64,000 nucleotides of DNA from Microbacterium sp. RURRCA19A (GCF_900156455.1 NZ_FTNQ01000001.1:1596519-1660518); one strand, 5' to 3'; numbered from the stretch's first letter, positions 12,070 through 23,445 are shown. A program made the numbers and translations. The notes: generated from the letters alone by a model not told the origin.

Positions 12070-13806
12070 CGCGATCGCGCTGCCCCCGGCGGGCACGGTG
12101 AGCAGCCCGTCCGCGAGGATCGCCCCCTCGACCGTGGCGAGCAGCACACCGGACCCGGATGCCACGGGCACCGCCGCCTCGGCATCCGAGAGGTTCACGA
12201 GCACGACGAGGTCGCCCCGGCGCAGCTCGTACACGCGGCCACCGGCGGCGTCGAGCGCCCGCGCGGACAGGCCCGTGCGCGAGGGATCGGTCAACTCCGG
12301 CCGCGCCCGCCGCAGGCGTGCGAGTTCGCGGTACAGGCCGAGGAGGAGGGCGTGGTCCTCGCCCTGGAGCTCCGACCAGTCGAGCTTCGACCGGTGGAAG
12401 GTCTCGGGGTCCTGGGGATCGGGGACGACCGATTCGTCCCAGCCCATCTTCTCGAACTCGGCCACGCGACCCTTCGCGGTGGCCTCGCCGAGCTCGGGCT
12501 CGGGGTGCGAGGTGAAGAACTGCCACGGGGTCGTCGCGCCCCACTCCTCTCCCATGAACACCATCGGCGTGCCGGGGGCGGTGAGGGTGAGCACGGCCGC
12601 GGCGGCGAGACGGTCGAACGGCAACGACGGCGAGAGGCGATCGCCGGCGGCCCGGTTGCCGATCTGGTCGTGATCCTGTGCGAAGGTCACCAGGCGCCAG
12701 TTCGGCACCTCGGCGGGGACGGGGTTGCCGTGGGCGCGACCGCGGAACGTCGAATAGGTGCCGTCGTGGAAGAACCCGCCCTCGGACACCTTCTCGAACG
12801 CCTCGATCGCGGCGAAGTCCTCGTAGTAGCCGATCGTCTCCCCCGTGAGCGCGACGTGCGCGGTGTGGTGCCAGTCGTCCGACCACTGCGCGGTGAGCCC
12901 GTACCCGCCCGCCTCGCGCGGGAGGATCAGCTTGGGGTCGTTCATGTCGCTCTCGGCAATGGTCGTGAGCGGGATGCCGCGGTGCGCCGACAAGGCGTCG
13001 GTGCGTTCGGCGATCTCCTGCAGCACGTGCACCGGGCGCTCGTCGAGCAGCGCGTGCACGGCATCCAGGCGAAGCCCGTCGACGTGGTAGTCGCGCATCC
13101 ACATGAGGGCGTTCTCGACGATGTAGGCGCGCACGGCGTCCTCGTCGAGGTTGATCGAGTCGCCCCACGTGTTGCGGCTGCCCTCGCGCAGGTACGGCCC
13201 GAACTCCGGCAGGTAGTTGCCCGACGGTCCGAGGTGGTTGTAGACGACGTCCTGTACGACCGCGAGCCCCGCCGCGTGGGCGGCATCCACGAACCGCTGG
13301 TACGCGGCGGGGCCGCCGTACGCCTCGTGCACGGTGTACCAGAGCACGCCGTCGTAGCCCCAGTTCCAGACGCCGTTGAAGCCGTTGACCGGCAGCAGCT
13401 CGACGTGGGTCACGCCGAGGTCGACGAGGTGGTCGAGGCGTCCGATCGCGGCATCCAGGGTGCCCTCGGGCGTGAAGGTGCCGAGGTGCAGTTCGTAGAT
13501 GAGGCCTCCGGCGAGCTGACGCCCCGTCCAGGCGGCATCCGTCCAGGAGAAGGTCGACGGGTCGAACCACTCGGATGCCTCGTGCACACCCGCGGGCTGC
13601 CGCCGCGAGCGCGGGTCGGGGCGCAGGTCGTCGCCGTCACCGAGGACGAAGCCGTAGCGTTCGCCGTCGGCGAGGACGACGGGGGCGGTCCACCATCCGC
13701 CGGACGCCGGCTCCATCTCGATGTCCTCGACGACGGTGTCGCCGCTGTCATCGAGCCGGCGCAGTCGCACCCGCTGCACCTTCGGCGCCCAGACGTCGAT
13801 GCTCAT
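12055..13806 (-). CDS. treZ: Maltooligosyltrehalose trehalohydrolase
   Basis: 583 residues, GH13 family. An N-terminal CBM48-like beta domain (1-100) precedes a TIM barrel with the alpha-amylase regions [16 protein letters not shown] (region I), [10 protein letters not shown] (region II, nucleophile Asp) and AESDMNDPK (region III, acid Glu). The YLPEFGPYL segment after region I is typical of TreZ. It releases trehalose from maltooligosyltrehalose made by TreY. Last gene of treX-treY-treZ, starting 25 nt after the treY stop. It acts in the cytoplasm. Confidence 0.95.
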   Translation of the reverse strand: MSIDVWAPKVQRVRLRRLDDSGDTVVEDIEMEPASGGWWTAPVVLADGERYGFVLGDGDDLRPDPRSRRQPAGVHEASEWFDPSTFSWTDAAWTGRQLAGGLIYELHLGTFTPEGTLDAAIGRLDHLVDLGVTHVELLPVNGFNGVWNWGYDGVLWYTVHEAYGGPAAYQRFVDAAHAAGLAVVQDVVYNHLGPSGNYLPEFGPYLREGSRNTWGDSINLDEDAVRAYIVENALMWMRDYHVDGLRLDAVHALLDERPVHVLQEIAERTDALSAHRGIPLTTIAESDMNDPKLILPREAGGYGLTAQWSDDWHHTAHVALTGETIGYYEDFAAIEAFEKVSEGGFFHDGTYSTFRGRAHGNPVPAEVPNWRLVTFAQDHDQIGNRAAGDRLSPSLPFDRLAAAAVLTLTAPGTPMVFMGEEWGATTPWQFFTSHPEPELGEATAKGRVAEFEKMGWDESVVPDPQDPETFHRSKLDWSELQGEDHALLLGLYRELARLRRARPELTDPSRTGLSARALDAAGGRVYELRRGDLVVLVNLSDAEAAVPVASGSGVLLATVEGAILADGLLTVPAGGSAIAAPAL

Positions 13807-13831
13807 GTGGTCGTTCCTTACGCGTGAGGGA

Positions 13832-16213
13832 TCAGAAGATCAGCAGGGCCACCGGGTACACACCCAGCAGGTCGGCGAGGGGCGTGGGACCGCCGGCGAA
13901 GGCACGACCGGTCAGCACATCGATCACCGGCGTCTCGGGCAGCAACACCACGGTGTCGCGCCATCCGCCGGCCGCCGCCAGCCCGTGCGGCAGACGCGTC
14001 GCGACCGCGAACACGCCGCCGCGGTCGAACGCCACGACGTGATCGGATGCCACGCCCGCCGCCTCCAGCGGACGGTAGATCTCGAGCGGGTGCTCGCGGC
14101 GCAGGCGCAGCGCACGAGAGGTCACGAGCAGCTTCGCCGCGCCCGTGGCATCCACCGCCGGGGGCCTCGCCCCGGGCGCGTCGATCTCGGCGAGCAGCCG
14201 ACGTCGCTCGGCGAAGTCCACCGCGCGACGATTGTCGGGGTCGACGAGGGACTGCTCCCACAGCTCCGAACCCTGGTAGACGTCGGGGACGCCCGGGCCC
14301 ATGATCTGCAGCAGCTTGGCCGACAGGCCGTTGGACCAGCCCGCGGGGGAGATCTCGTCGACGAAGGCGCGGACGCGCTCGGCGGCGGGACCGGTGGCCG
14401 CGTCGACGACCGCGTGCATGCGCTCCTCGAACGCCGCGTCCTGCTCCCACCATCCGGTGACCTCGCTCGCCTCGCGTGCCGCCTTCTCGGCGTACGCGTG
14501 CAGGCGCTCGCGATAGTCCTTCAGCCCCTCGGGGGTGGATGCCGACGCGGGCCACGCCCCGACGATCGCCTGCCACAGCAGCGCGTCGAAGGGCCCGTGA
14601 CCGGTCGAGGCGATCCCACGGAACTCGTCGAGCACCTCGGCCCACCGCGCGGGGATCTCGGCGAGCACCGCGATGCGGGCGCGCGTGTCCTCGCCGCGCT
14701 TGGTGTCGTGCGTCGACAGCGTGGTCATGGCGGTGGGCCACGACGCGTGCCGCAGAGCCTGCGCCGTGTGGAAGCCCGCGACGTCGAGGGAGAACTCCCC
14801 CGGGTCGCCGCCCACCTCGGTGAGCGACCCCAGCCGGGTGTAGCGGTAGAACGCGGTGTCTTCGACGCCCTTGGCCATGACGGGACCGGTCGTCTGCTGG
14901 AAGCGCCAGGCCACTTCCAGACTCGTGTCGGCCAGCACCGGGACGAGCTTCTCGATCACGTCGCCGAGCTCGGGACGGCGCACCTCGGCCTCGCCCGCGG
15001 CGGCGTCGAGGTGCTCGCGACCGGCGGGCAGGTACGAGCGGTACACGGGGAAGCAGGCCAGGATCTCGGCCAGCGCGTCCTGAAGGACGTCGGCTCCGAA
15101 CTCCTCGCGGAGCTGCGCGTGGAGCCCCCGCACGAGTCGACGGATCTCCGACACCTGGATCGAGTCGGCGATCCTGCGCTTGGTGTCGTGGATGAGGTCG
15201 TGCCACCCCGTGAGGGCGGGCAGGCCGCTGTCGGCGCGCAGCCGCGCATCGAGCGCGTCGAGCGCCGCCTCCCCCGCCGGGTCGGTGAGCACGCGGTCGA
15301 TCTGGGCGAGCGCGTCGTATCCGGTCGTCCCGGCGGTCTTCCACCACGACGGCAGCGCTTCGCCGCTCTCGAGGATCTTCTCGCCGAGCACGTAGCCGAC
15401 CTCGCCGTCGCCGGCCTCCTCGAGCGCGACGGCGAGTCGGTCGAGGTACCCGCCCGGGTCGACGAGACCGTCGGGGTGGTCCACGCGCAGGCCGTCGGCG
15501 ATGCCCTCGCGCACCCACCGCAGGATCTCGGCGTGGGTGGCGTCGAAGACCTCGGGCCGTTCGACGCGGACGCCGGCGAGGGTCGTGACGGCGAAGAAGC
15601 GACGGTAGTTCAGGTCGGCGGCCTCGTCCTGCCAGAACCGCAGCTCGAAGTTCTGCGCGTCCAGGAGCGCCCGGACGTCCGCGGTCGCGGTCCCCGGCGC
15701 CACGGGGAACACGTGGTCGTAATAGCGGATCAGTCCGTCGGGGGCGTCCGCCGCGGGCGTCGGGTCGTAGGAGATCTCGTCGATCGCCTCGGCGAGGTCG
15801 GCGCCGAGCACGGGCACGCGCACCTTTCCACCACCGAACTCCCAGTCGATGTCGAACGCGTCGGCGTGGGCCGAGGCGCGCCCCTGCCGCAGCACGTCCC
15901 ACCACCACGCGTTCGCGCGCGGCTCGGACACGCCCATGTGGTTGGGCACGATGTCGATCAGGATGCCGAGCTCGTCGGCGCGGGCGGCTTCGGCGAACCG
16001 CGCCAGCCCCTCCGCGCCGCCGCGCGCGGGGTCGACGCGCGTGACGTCGACGACGTCGTAGCCGTGATCCGACCCGGGCGTGGCCTCGAGCAGTGGCGAC
16101 AGATACGCCCACGACACCCCGAGGTCACGGAGATAGCCCGTGACCTCGGCGGCGGTGTCGAGGGGGAAGGATTCGCGGATCTGCAGGCGGTAGGTCGAAA
16201 GCGGATGCCGCAT
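13832..16213 (-). CDS. treY: Maltooligosyltrehalose synthase
   Basis: 793 residues, GH13, with the TreY opening [19 protein letters not shown] and the strand [26 protein letters not shown]. The region with [13 protein letters not shown] supplies the catalytic Asp, and the chain shows the long inserts characteristic of TreY. It rearranges the reducing-end alpha-1,4 bond of maltooligosaccharides to alpha,alpha-1,1, making maltooligosyltrehalose. It begins 6 nt after the treX stop, so the two are almost certainly one transcript. Length and order match the actinobacterial pathway. Confidence 0.95.
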   Translation of the reverse strand: MRHPLSTYRLQIRESFPLDTAAEVTGYLRDLGVSWAYLSPLLEATPGSDHGYDVVDVTRVDPARGGAEGLARFAEAARADELGILIDIVPNHMGVSEPRANAWWWDVLRQGRASAHADAFDIDWEFGGGKVRVPVLGADLAEAIDEISYDPTPAADAPDGLIRYYDHVFPVAPGTATADVRALLDAQNFELRFWQDEAADLNYRRFFAVTTLAGVRVERPEVFDATHAEILRWVREGIADGLRVDHPDGLVDPGGYLDRLAVALEEAGDGEVGYVLGEKILESGEALPSWWKTAGTTGYDALAQIDRVLTDPAGEAALDALDARLRADSGLPALTGWHDLIHDTKRRIADSIQVSEIRRLVRGLHAQLREEFGADVLQDALAEILACFPVYRSYLPAGREHLDAAAGEAEVRRPELGDVIEKLVPVLADTSLEVAWRFQQTTGPVMAKGVEDTAFYRYTRLGSLTEVGGDPGEFSLDVAGFHTAQALRHASWPTAMTTLSTHDTKRGEDTRARIAVLAEIPARWAEVLDEFRGIASTGHGPFDALLWQAIVGAWPASASTPEGLKDYRERLHAYAEKAAREASEVTGWWEQDAAFEERMHAVVDAATGPAAERVRAFVDEISPAGWSNGLSAKLLQIMGPGVPDVYQGSELWEQSLVDPDNRRAVDFAERRRLLAEIDAPGARPPAVDATGAAKLLVTSRALRLRREHPLEIYRPLEAAGVASDHVVAFDRGGVFAVATRLPHGLAAAGGWRDTVVLLPETPVIDVLTGRAFAGGPTPLADLLGVYPVALLIF

Positions 16214-16219
16214 TCTGGA

Positions 16220-18442
<2,223 letters not shown>

Positions 18443-18523
18443 GATAGACCAGGGAAGTTACGCCCGATGAGCGGGGTCATCGTCGTTGACAGCACCCCCG
18501 CCGCCGACTATGCGTGTGGGCTG

Positions 18524-19006
18524 CTACGCGCGCTCCGGCGGGTGGACGAGGAGGTCGATCCGCTCGTCGAGGTACCGCGCCAGCGGCATGTACCCGCCCT
18601 GCGCGCTCCACTTCACCGCGGGATCCCCGTCGCGCAGCGCAAGCGGTGCCGATCGGTCGTCGAGGGAGGCGAGATCGAGCGGATGCCATCCGATGTGCAC
18701 CGTCTCGCCCTCGGGCACGCCTCCGCGGTGCGCGGCGGCGGCGAGCTCGGCGCGACGGCGCTGCGATTCGGCCGGGAAGCCGCGGCGGACTTCGGCGCGC
18801 GAGCGCACGATGTCGCCGGTGGCGAGGACACCGTCCTCGGCGAGCAGCAGCACGCCCAGATGCCAGGCGCGCCCGCGGTCGACGATGCGGGAAGCACGCG
18901 GGATGCCGAGCAGACGCCGCCCCTCCTGCAGTTCGCCGAGCCGCTCGCGCGGCGCCCCGGAGAGCCGGGCGCGCGCCGCGGAGAGCAGTTCTTCGATCGC
19001 GCTCAC
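18524..19006 (-). CDS. Hypothetical protein, 160 residues
   Basis: Not recognised. An N-terminal helix (MSAIEELLSAARARLSGAPRERLGEL) leads into a mostly beta region with the strand WHLGVLLLAEDGVLATGDIVR. The C-terminus contains HIGWHPLDLASLDDRSAPLALRDGDPAVKW and ends in a helix (YLDERIDLLV). No signal peptide or membrane segment. Its GTG overlaps the stop of the upstream coiled-coil gene by 4 nt (GTGA), so the two are translationally coupled and probably act together. treX lies 81 nt downstream. Confidence 0.7.
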   Translation of the reverse strand: MSAIEELLSAARARLSGAPRERLGELQEGRRLLGIPRASRIVDRGRAWHLGVLLLAEDGVLATGDIVRSRAEVRRGFPAESQRRRAELAAAAHRGGVPEGETVHIGWHPLDLASLDDRSAPLALRDGDPAVKWSAQGGYMPLARYLDERIDLLVHPPERA

Positions 19007-19848
19007 GACATCCCCTCCCCCGCGGAGCGGGCGCGGTCGAGGTCGCGCGCGCGTGCGGTCGCGGTTGCACGCGCCGCCGCGGTCTCCTCCTCCGCCGCGT
19101 CGACGGCCGATTGGGCCGCCTCGGCATCCTTCTCCACCCGGGCGATCTCGGCGCGGAGGGTCCCCAGCCGCTCGTGGATCCGATCCGCGCGTTCCCGCGC
19201 GTTCGCCTCGCGCGTCTTCGCCCCGGTGAGCGCACGGTCGGCCTCCGTGCGTGCCCGTTCCGCGTCACGGATCGCGCGCTCCGCGGCCTTGCGCGCCCGG
19301 CGCTGAGCGAGGTCGTCGCGCGCGGGGGCCTCGTCCACGGCGATCCCGTCCGGGACGGATCCGGCCACCGCCGCGCTCGGATCGACGTCGTCGGCGAGAT
19401 CGACGGATGCCACCAACCGCCCGGTGAGAACGATCGCCGCCGCATGCGGGTCGATGATGGCCGCGTTGACCGTCTTCTCGACCGCGTCCCGCATCGTCGC
19501 GCTGAGGGGCGAGCCGGCCCCGGCGGCGAGATCGGCCGCGCGCCGCGCGAGGGCGGCGACCAGTTGACGACGCTGACGACCGAGGCGCGTCATCTCCGCG
19601 GCATCCGCGTCGTCCTGCGCCTCGCGCAGCGCCTGCGCCAACTCGACGGCCTCGGCGAGCTGACCGTCGCGCGCGAGCAGGTTGACCGCCCACGCCGCCA
19701 GCGTCGGTTTGCGCAGCTTCGCGATGCGGCGACCGACGGTGCCGCCGATCTCCGCGGCGCGATCGTTGCGCGCCTCGGTGAACCGGGCCGGGGGAAGGGC
19801 GAGCAACTCGGACGCGATCTCGTCGAGGAGAGTCGCCGCGTCGCTCAT
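19003..19848 (-). CDS. Hypothetical coiled-coil protein
   Basis: 281 residues. The first ~150 are helical and Ala/Arg-rich with the pattern RRIAKLRKPTLAAWAVNLLARDG. Residues 185-280 form a long, highly charged predicted coiled coil (ERAIRDAERARTEADRAL and similar heptads). No membrane segment or known enzymatic motif. The ATG at 19846-19848 has CACAAT ending 6 nt upstream, predicting a leaderless message. It is the first gene of a two-gene unit with the 160-residue protein. A scaffolding or DNA-associated role would fit the coiled coil but is not shown. Confidence 0.72.
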   Translation of the reverse strand: MSDAATLLDEIASELLALPPARFTEARNDRAAEIGGTVGRRIAKLRKPTLAAWAVNLLARDGQLAEAVELAQALREAQDDADAAEMTRLGRQRRQLVAALARRAADLAAGAGSPLSATMRDAVEKTVNAAIIDPHAAAIVLTGRLVASVDLADDVDPSAAVAGSVPDGIAVDEAPARDDLAQRRARKAAERAIRDAERARTEADRALTGAKTREANARERADRIHERLGTLRAEIARVEKDAEAAQSAVDAAEEETAAARATATARARDLDRARSAGEGMS

Positions 19849-19870
19849 CCCCCCATTGTGACCCGTTCGG

Positions 19871-20548
19871 TCAGAGCGGGACCACCCCGGGGCGCGGGCC
19901 GCGGATCTGCCGGTGCAGTCGTTCCATGCGGGCGTCGAGTTCGGCGGCGGTGTCGGCGGCGTCCTTGAGTTCGGCCAGCAGCTCGTCGGGGACGAGCCGG
20001 TCGTACTTGTAATAGATCTTGTGCTCGAGGCTCGCCCAGAAGTCCATCGCGATCGTGCGGAACTGCACTTCGACCGGGACGTCCACGCGCCCGGTCGAGA
20101 GGAAGACCGGCACGTCGACGATGACGTGCAGGCTCTTGTACCCGTTCTCCTTGGGCCGCGCGATGTAGTCCTTCACGTCGCGCATGGTGATGTCGTCCTG
20201 CTGGGTCAGCAGATTCGACAGCCGGTAGGCGTCGTCGACGAAACTGCAGGTGATGCGGATACCGGCGATGTCGGTGATCGTGCTGCGGATCGAGTCGAAG
20301 TCCGGCTCGATGCCTTTGCGCCGCACCTTGTCCACGAGGCTGTCGGGCGACTTCACCCGGCTCGAGACGTGCTCGATCGGGTTGTAGTCGTGCATCTCCT
20401 GGAACTCTTCGCGCAGGATCGTGATCTTCGTCTCGACCTCGGCGAGACCGAACCGGTACTCCATGAGGAAACGCTGGAATTCGTCGCGCATCGCGCGGAG
20501 CGAGGCGCCGGACACCGTGATCTGCTGATCCTCCAGCGGGTCGGACAT
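19871..20548 (-). CDS. Small alarmone synthetase, RelA/SpoT domain
   Basis: 225 residues, the size of RelQ/RelP-type single-domain (p)ppGpp synthetases. The synthetase core is clear: DIAGIRITCSFVDDAYRL, PKENGYKSLHVIVDV (the NGYxSLH motif), and VEVQFRTIAMDFWASLEHKIYYK (the ExQxR segment and product-binding helix). No hydrolase (HD), TGS or ACT domain is present, so it can only transfer pyrophosphate from ATP to GDP/GTP. The ATG has TAGCGT 7 nt upstream (leaderless candidate). It lies 22 nt upstream of the coiled-coil gene on the same strand. Confidence 0.9.
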   Translation of the reverse strand: MSDPLEDQQITVSGASLRAMRDEFQRFLMEYRFGLAEVETKITILREEFQEMHDYNPIEHVSSRVKSPDSLVDKVRRKGIEPDFDSIRSTITDIAGIRITCSFVDDAYRLSNLLTQQDDITMRDVKDYIARPKENGYKSLHVIVDVPVFLSTGRVDVPVEVQFRTIAMDFWASLEHKIYYKYDRLVPDELLAELKDAADTAAELDARMERLHRQIRGPRPGVVPL

Positions 20549-20590
20549 GTATCCGACGCTACCGGCGACTGCTACGAGCGCCCTGGGAGG

Positions 20591-20728
20591 TCACTCAGCC
20601 GCGGGCGGAGACGAGCGCGGGATCAGCTCACCGTCGACGACGTCGATCCCGGTGAGCTGATCGAACACCTCTGGGAGGTCGTCGGCGTCGCCCGGTTCGG
20701 GGATCGGGGGGAATCGGCTGTCGCTCAC
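20591..20728 (-). CDS. Small acidic hypothetical protein, 45 residues
   Basis: A GTG at 20726-20728 begins MSDSRFPPIPEPGDADDLPE and ends ...SPPAAE at TGA 20591-20593. Supporting evidence is an AAAGGA Shine-Dalgarno 7 nt upstream of the GTG, codon use as GC3-biased as the neighbours, and a sensible acidic composition. It contains DLPEVFDQLTGIDVVDGELI, a likely short helix-strand. Function unknown; it sits between the alarmone synthetase and the paralogue cluster. Confidence 0.5.
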   Translation of the reverse strand: MSDSRFPPIPEPGDADDLPEVFDQLTGIDVVDGELIPRSSPPAAE

Positions 20729-20790
20729 GGCGGGGTCCTTTGGGTGGGTGAGTCCACCCTGACAGAGCCGTCTCGCGCAACGGGTGGCCT

Positions 20791-20819
20791 TGACACCCCG
20801 GCGAAGGCCACGTACCTGC
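20791..20819 (+). promoter_or_regulatory. Candidate promoter for the first short paralogue
   Basis: TTGACA (20791-20796), a 17-nt spacer and TACCTG (20814-20819). The ATG follows at 20848. An alternative leaderless -10, TATCGT (20835-20840), ends 7 nt before the ATG. Confidence 0.4.
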
Positions 20820-20847
20820 CCGGAGCGCCGCCGGTATCGTGGACGGC

Positions 20848-21174
20848 ATGGGCACGATCTTCTACGGTGGCAGCGGTACGGCGGTCCACATCGACGACCG
20901 GGCCCTCGCCCATCTCAAGGTCGTCATCTCGACCAAGCTCCGCCGCGGCGAGAGCTTCACGCTCTCGTGGCAGCACCCCGACGACCAGCCGCGCGGACGC
21001 AGCACGCTGTGGCTGCACCCGGCGATCCCGCTCCGCTTCGTCTTCGACGACGCCGAGCCCACGAAGCTCAGTCGCGAGTGGATCGAGCGCCTGGCGGATT
21101 CGGCCAACTCGTCCGGTGGGATCATGCTCGTCCCCGAAGACATCGCCCCCGTCGAGGGCGCGTCGAAGCGCTGA
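20848..21174 (+). CDS. Short Microbacteriaceae-type paralogue 1 (DUF7882-like)
   Basis: 108 residues beginning MGTIFYGGSGTAVHIDDRALAHLKVVI. The middle reads TKLRRGESFTLSW, the C-terminal half LWLHPAIPLRFVFDD and ADSANSSGGIMLVPED. I associate this family with Microbacteriaceae (DUF7882, from memory). Its function is unknown and I see no catalytic motif. It is predicted mostly beta with one helix. The ATG at 20848 is chosen over a GTG 9 nt upstream because all three paralogues then begin MG-[TR]. It is about two-thirds identical by eye to the copy at 21606, so they are recent duplicates. Confidence 0.75.
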   Translation: MGTIFYGGSGTAVHIDDRALAHLKVVISTKLRRGESFTLSWQHPDDQPRGRSTLWLHPAIPLRFVFDDAEPTKLSREWIERLADSANSSGGIMLVPEDIAPVEGASKR

Positions 21175-21176
21175 GG

Positions 21177-21494
21177 TCAGCCCTCTTCGACGAGGGTGTC
21201 CTCCGACGGCTCGGGGGTGATCGCGAGCCCGTTCGGACCCGAGGCCGCCAGCATGAGGTCTTCGACCCACACGCGGTTGATGCGCGGCTGACGGCTTCCG
21301 TAGAAGTGGAACTGGATCGGCACCGACGGGTGCATCCAGAAGCTACGGCGCCCACTGCCGTCGCCGACTTCGACGTCGAACATGAACGACTCCGAGCGCC
21401 GGAGCTTGTTCATCACGACGATGCGGAGGTGCGCCAGCGTGCGGTCATCGATGTCGACGGCGTTCGCGACGGTGTCGTAAATGAAGCGGCCCAT
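21177..21494 (-). CDS. Short Microbacteriaceae-type paralogue 2 (DUF7882-like)
   Basis: 105 residues beginning MGRFIYDTVANAVDIDDRTLAHLRIVVMNKLRRSESFMF. It keeps the same plan as the flanking paralogues (DIDDRxLAHLxxVV, KLRRxESF, WMHPSVPIQFHF) but is more diverged, and its C-terminus (ANSSGG replaced by AASGPNG) differs. It is on the opposite strand, with its stop 2 nt from the stop of paralogue 1. The ATG has TAGGCT 7 nt upstream, so a leaderless transcript is likely. Function unknown. Confidence 0.72.
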   Translation of the reverse strand: MGRFIYDTVANAVDIDDRTLAHLRIVVMNKLRRSESFMFDVEVGDGSGRRSFWMHPSVPIQFHFYGSRQPRINRVWVEDLMLAASGPNGLAITPEPSEDTLVEEG

Positions 21495-21605
21495 GGGAGC
21501 GAGCCTATCCGAACACCCGCGCGTGGCCGCCGCGCGAATGCCATGGCACGGGCCGTCGAATCAAGCCCCCGGGCGCGGGCAGGTCGGCGGTGTTGACTGG
21601 CCGAC

Positions 21606-21923
21606 GTGGGAACGTTGTACTACGGCGATGTCGCGACCCCGATCGAGATCGAGGATCGCGCGCTCGCGCACGTCAAGGTCGTGATCGCCACCAAGCTTCG
21701 CCGCGGCGAGAGTTTCACGCTGTCCTGGACGCACGGACCCGGGCAGGAAGTGGGGCGCAGCACGGTGTGGCTGCATCCCTCGATCCCGTTGCGCTTCGTG
21801 TTCGACGACCCGGAACCGGCGTTGCTCAGCCGCGCGTGGATCGAGGAACTGGCCAACTCGGCGAACTCCTCCGGCGGGCTGCTGCTCGTGCCGGAACCCG
21901 GGGGCGAAGTACCGAAGACCTGA
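21606..21923 (+). CDS. Short Microbacteriaceae-type paralogue 3 (DUF7882-like)
   Basis: 105 residues beginning MGTLYYGDVATPIEIEDRALAHVKVVIATKLRRGESF, closest to the paralogue at 20848. The GTG at 21606 is the start that aligns with the others. It ends 1 nt before the stop of the convergent 84-residue gene. No Shine-Dalgarno is visible; TTGACT lies immediately upstream, too near to act as this gene's -35, so the promoter is unclear. Function unknown. Confidence 0.72.
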   Translation: MGTLYYGDVATPIEIEDRALAHVKVVIATKLRRGESFTLSWTHGPGQEVGRSTVWLHPSIPLRFVFDDPEPALLSRAWIEELANSANSSGGLLLVPEPGGEVPKT

Positions 21924-21924
21924 G

Positions 21925-22179
21925 TCAGGCCGAGCGCTGGTCCAGGATCTCGCGTGCGCCCTCCTCGACGGCGGTCGGCACGACGAGCGGGCGTCCGGCG
22001 GAGAACGCCTCCCACTCGCGCAGGACCACCGTCTCGATGTGCACGGGGTCTTCTCCGGGGTAGTCCAGGCGAAGTCGCGTGACGACAGAGTGGAGGGATG
22101 CCACCGGCACGCCGTCCACCGTCTGGACGGCGTCGACGGCGGTCACGCTCGTGCGTGCCTCGATCGCGTTTTCGTCCAT
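21925..22179 (-). CDS. Three-helix-bundle dimerisation-domain-like protein
   Basis: 84 residues. LHSVVTRLRLDYPGEDPVHIETVVLREW followed by VPTAVEEGAREILDQ has the rhythm of the three-helix-bundle dimerisation domain of small actinobacterial proteins (VxRLxxxFP...VExxVxxxxxxF...VPxLVExxAR). This is a family-level guess. Such domains usually occur alone and their role is unclear. The gene lies 89 nt downstream of a MarR gene on the same strand, and the CTAGG dyad at 22228-22244 sits about 50 nt before its start, so MarR control is plausible. Confidence 0.55.
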   Translation of the reverse strand: MDENAIEARTSVTAVDAVQTVDGVPVASLHSVVTRLRLDYPGEDPVHIETVVLREWEAFSAGRPLVVPTAVEEGAREILDQRSA

Positions 22180-22227
22180 GACCTCATGGTTCCACGGACG
22201 CGGACCGATTCCTAATACTCAGAATTC

Positions 22228-22244
22228 AACTAGGCTTCCTAGTT
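22228..22244. promoter_or_regulatory. Perfect dyad AACTAGG-CTT-CCTAGTT, probable MarR operator
   Basis: Seven-base arms with a 3-nt spacer lie between the stop of the MarR gene (22269) and the start of the 84-residue gene (22179). The site contains CTAG-N5-CTAG exactly as at 11180-11192. An intrinsic terminator is unlikely because the stem is AT-rich and short. A protein-binding site is the better reading. Confidence 0.6.
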
Positions 22245-22268
22245 TCTTACGCGCGGAGTGCATCGCGG

Positions 22269-22814
22269 TCAGAGCGAGACGTCGGCCCCCATCGACGACT
22301 CCGCGGCCTCGTGGTGCGGGTCGACCTGATCGACGGCGTCCTGAAGTCGGCCGAGGCAGGCGATCACCGTCGCGGCCTCCTCGGGGGTCATGTCGACGAC
22401 GGCCGCCATCATGCGCGAGTGCATGGAACCGAGGGTGGCGCGCACCTCGGCGTCGCTCGCGGCGGTCGCCACGATGTAGATGCTGCGCCGGTCGGTGGGG
22501 TGCGGCACCCGGGTGACGTGTCCGGATTTCTCGAGCCGGTCGACGATCGCCGTCGTCGACGCCGTCGAGACGCCGAGGTAGCGGGTCAGCTCGCTCGGTG
22601 AGACCTGACGGCCCTGCCCGGAGGCGCGCAAGAGGTAGCGCAGCACGAGGAGCTCGTTCTCGCCCATCGACATCGACTCGCGGGTCCGACGGCGCATCGC
22701 GACCTCGGCTGCACGGTACACGCGGAACGCCTGAAGCACTTCCACCGCGCGACGGCGGCGGTCTTCGTCGCTTCCCCCGTACCAGTAGCGCGACGATTGC
22801 GAGGCGTTCTCCAC
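22269..22814 (-). CDS. MarR-family transcriptional regulator
   Basis: 181 residues with a central winged HTH: MGENELLVLRYLLRASGQG, VSPSELTRYLGVSTASTTAIVDRLEKSGHVTRVPHPTDRRSIYI (helix-turn-helix and wing with the DRR tip), then a C-terminal dimerisation helix. MarR proteins bind pseudo-palindromes as dimers and respond to small phenolic or oxidant ligands. The GTG has TAGGAT 6 nt upstream (leaderless candidate). It is divergent from a second MarR gene across 147 bp, and candidate operators lie on both sides. Confidence 0.9.
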   Translation of the reverse strand: MENASQSSRYWYGGSDEDRRRRAVEVLQAFRVYRAAEVAMRRRTRESMSMGENELLVLRYLLRASGQGRQVSPSELTRYLGVSTASTTAIVDRLEKSGHVTRVPHPTDRRSIYIVATAASDAEVRATLGSMHSRMMAAVVDMTPEEAATVIACLGRLQDAVDQVDPHHEAAESSMGADVSL

Positions 22815-22866
22815 CTCGGCATCCTACGTCAGCGGCGCACGACGGAGCCCCGGCCGATTCGTATGG

Positions 22867-22878
22867 CGTACAGGTACG
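22867..22878. promoter_or_regulatory. Dyad CGTAC-AG-GTACG between divergent MarR genes
   Basis: A perfect 5-bp inverted repeat with a 2-nt spacer in the AT-richer control region (22815-22961) shared by the two divergent MarR genes. Its position suits an autoregulatory operator. Confidence 0.4.
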
Positions 22879-22961
22879 ATGGTAAATATATCGGCCCGCT
22901 ACTTGATGGGTAATTGAGATACGAGGAACACGAACTATCCCGATCAGGGGGTGACGAGAAC

Positions 22962-23426
22962 ATGGCCACGGAAGAAGACGTGGTGAAGGCCGTCAGCGAC
23001 CTGTCCGAGTCCGGCGCCGTCTCAGAGCGCGTCGCACTGCATTCCCTCGGCATCGGCCCGAACGACGCCAAGGTGCTCCGGTTCCTCCTCGACCGGGAAG
23101 AGAGTGACGAGCAGGTGACTCCCCGCCTGCTCTCCGAGATGCTCCGCATCTCCTCCGCCGCAACCACGGCCCTCATCGATCGTCTCGCCGACGCCGGGTG
23201 GGTCGAACGCGTCCCGTTCCCCGGCGACCGCCGCTCGATCGTCGTGCGTGCGACGATCGCCCACGACTCCCCCGCCCGCCAGCTGCTCGCGGTCCGTCGC
23301 TCGTCGGTCGCCGAAGCGGCATCGCGGCTCGGGGCGGCAGAGCGCCGCGTCGTCGCGGATTTCCTCGACGAGGTCGCCCGCGCGGAGACGCAGCGCGTCG
23401 AGCACCTGCAGTCCCGCCCCGCCTGA
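22962..23426 (+). CDS. MarR-family transcriptional regulator
   Basis: 154 residues with the MarR winged HTH: LGIGPNDAKVLRFLLDREE, VTPRLLSEMLRISSAATTALIDRLADAGWVERVPFPGDRRSIVV, then a dimerisation helix. It resembles its divergent neighbour in the DNA-binding region but is clearly a separate gene. I start at ATG 22962, 10 nt after an AGGGGGT Shine-Dalgarno; a longer reading from 22914 lacks support. A 12-bp GC hairpin overlaps its stop codon. Target and ligand unknown. Confidence 0.88.
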   Translation: MATEEDVVKAVSDLSESGAVSERVALHSLGIGPNDAKVLRFLLDREESDEQVTPRLLSEMLRISSAATTALIDRLADAGWVERVPFPGDRRSIVVRATIAHDSPARQLLAVRRSSVAEAASRLGAAERRVVADFLDEVARAETQRVEHLQSRPA

Positions 23427-23440
23427 GCGGCGGGGCGGGA
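23412..23440. terminator. Strong hairpin spanning the end of the second MarR gene
   Basis: TCCCGCCCCGCC (23412-23423) and GGCGGGGCGGGA (23429-23440) form a perfect 12-bp stem with a 5-nt loop that includes the MarR stop codon. The convergent DUF3072 gene stops at 23446. There is no U-tract; it probably works as a bidirectional barrier. Confidence 0.6.
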
Positions 23441-23445
23441 ACGGA

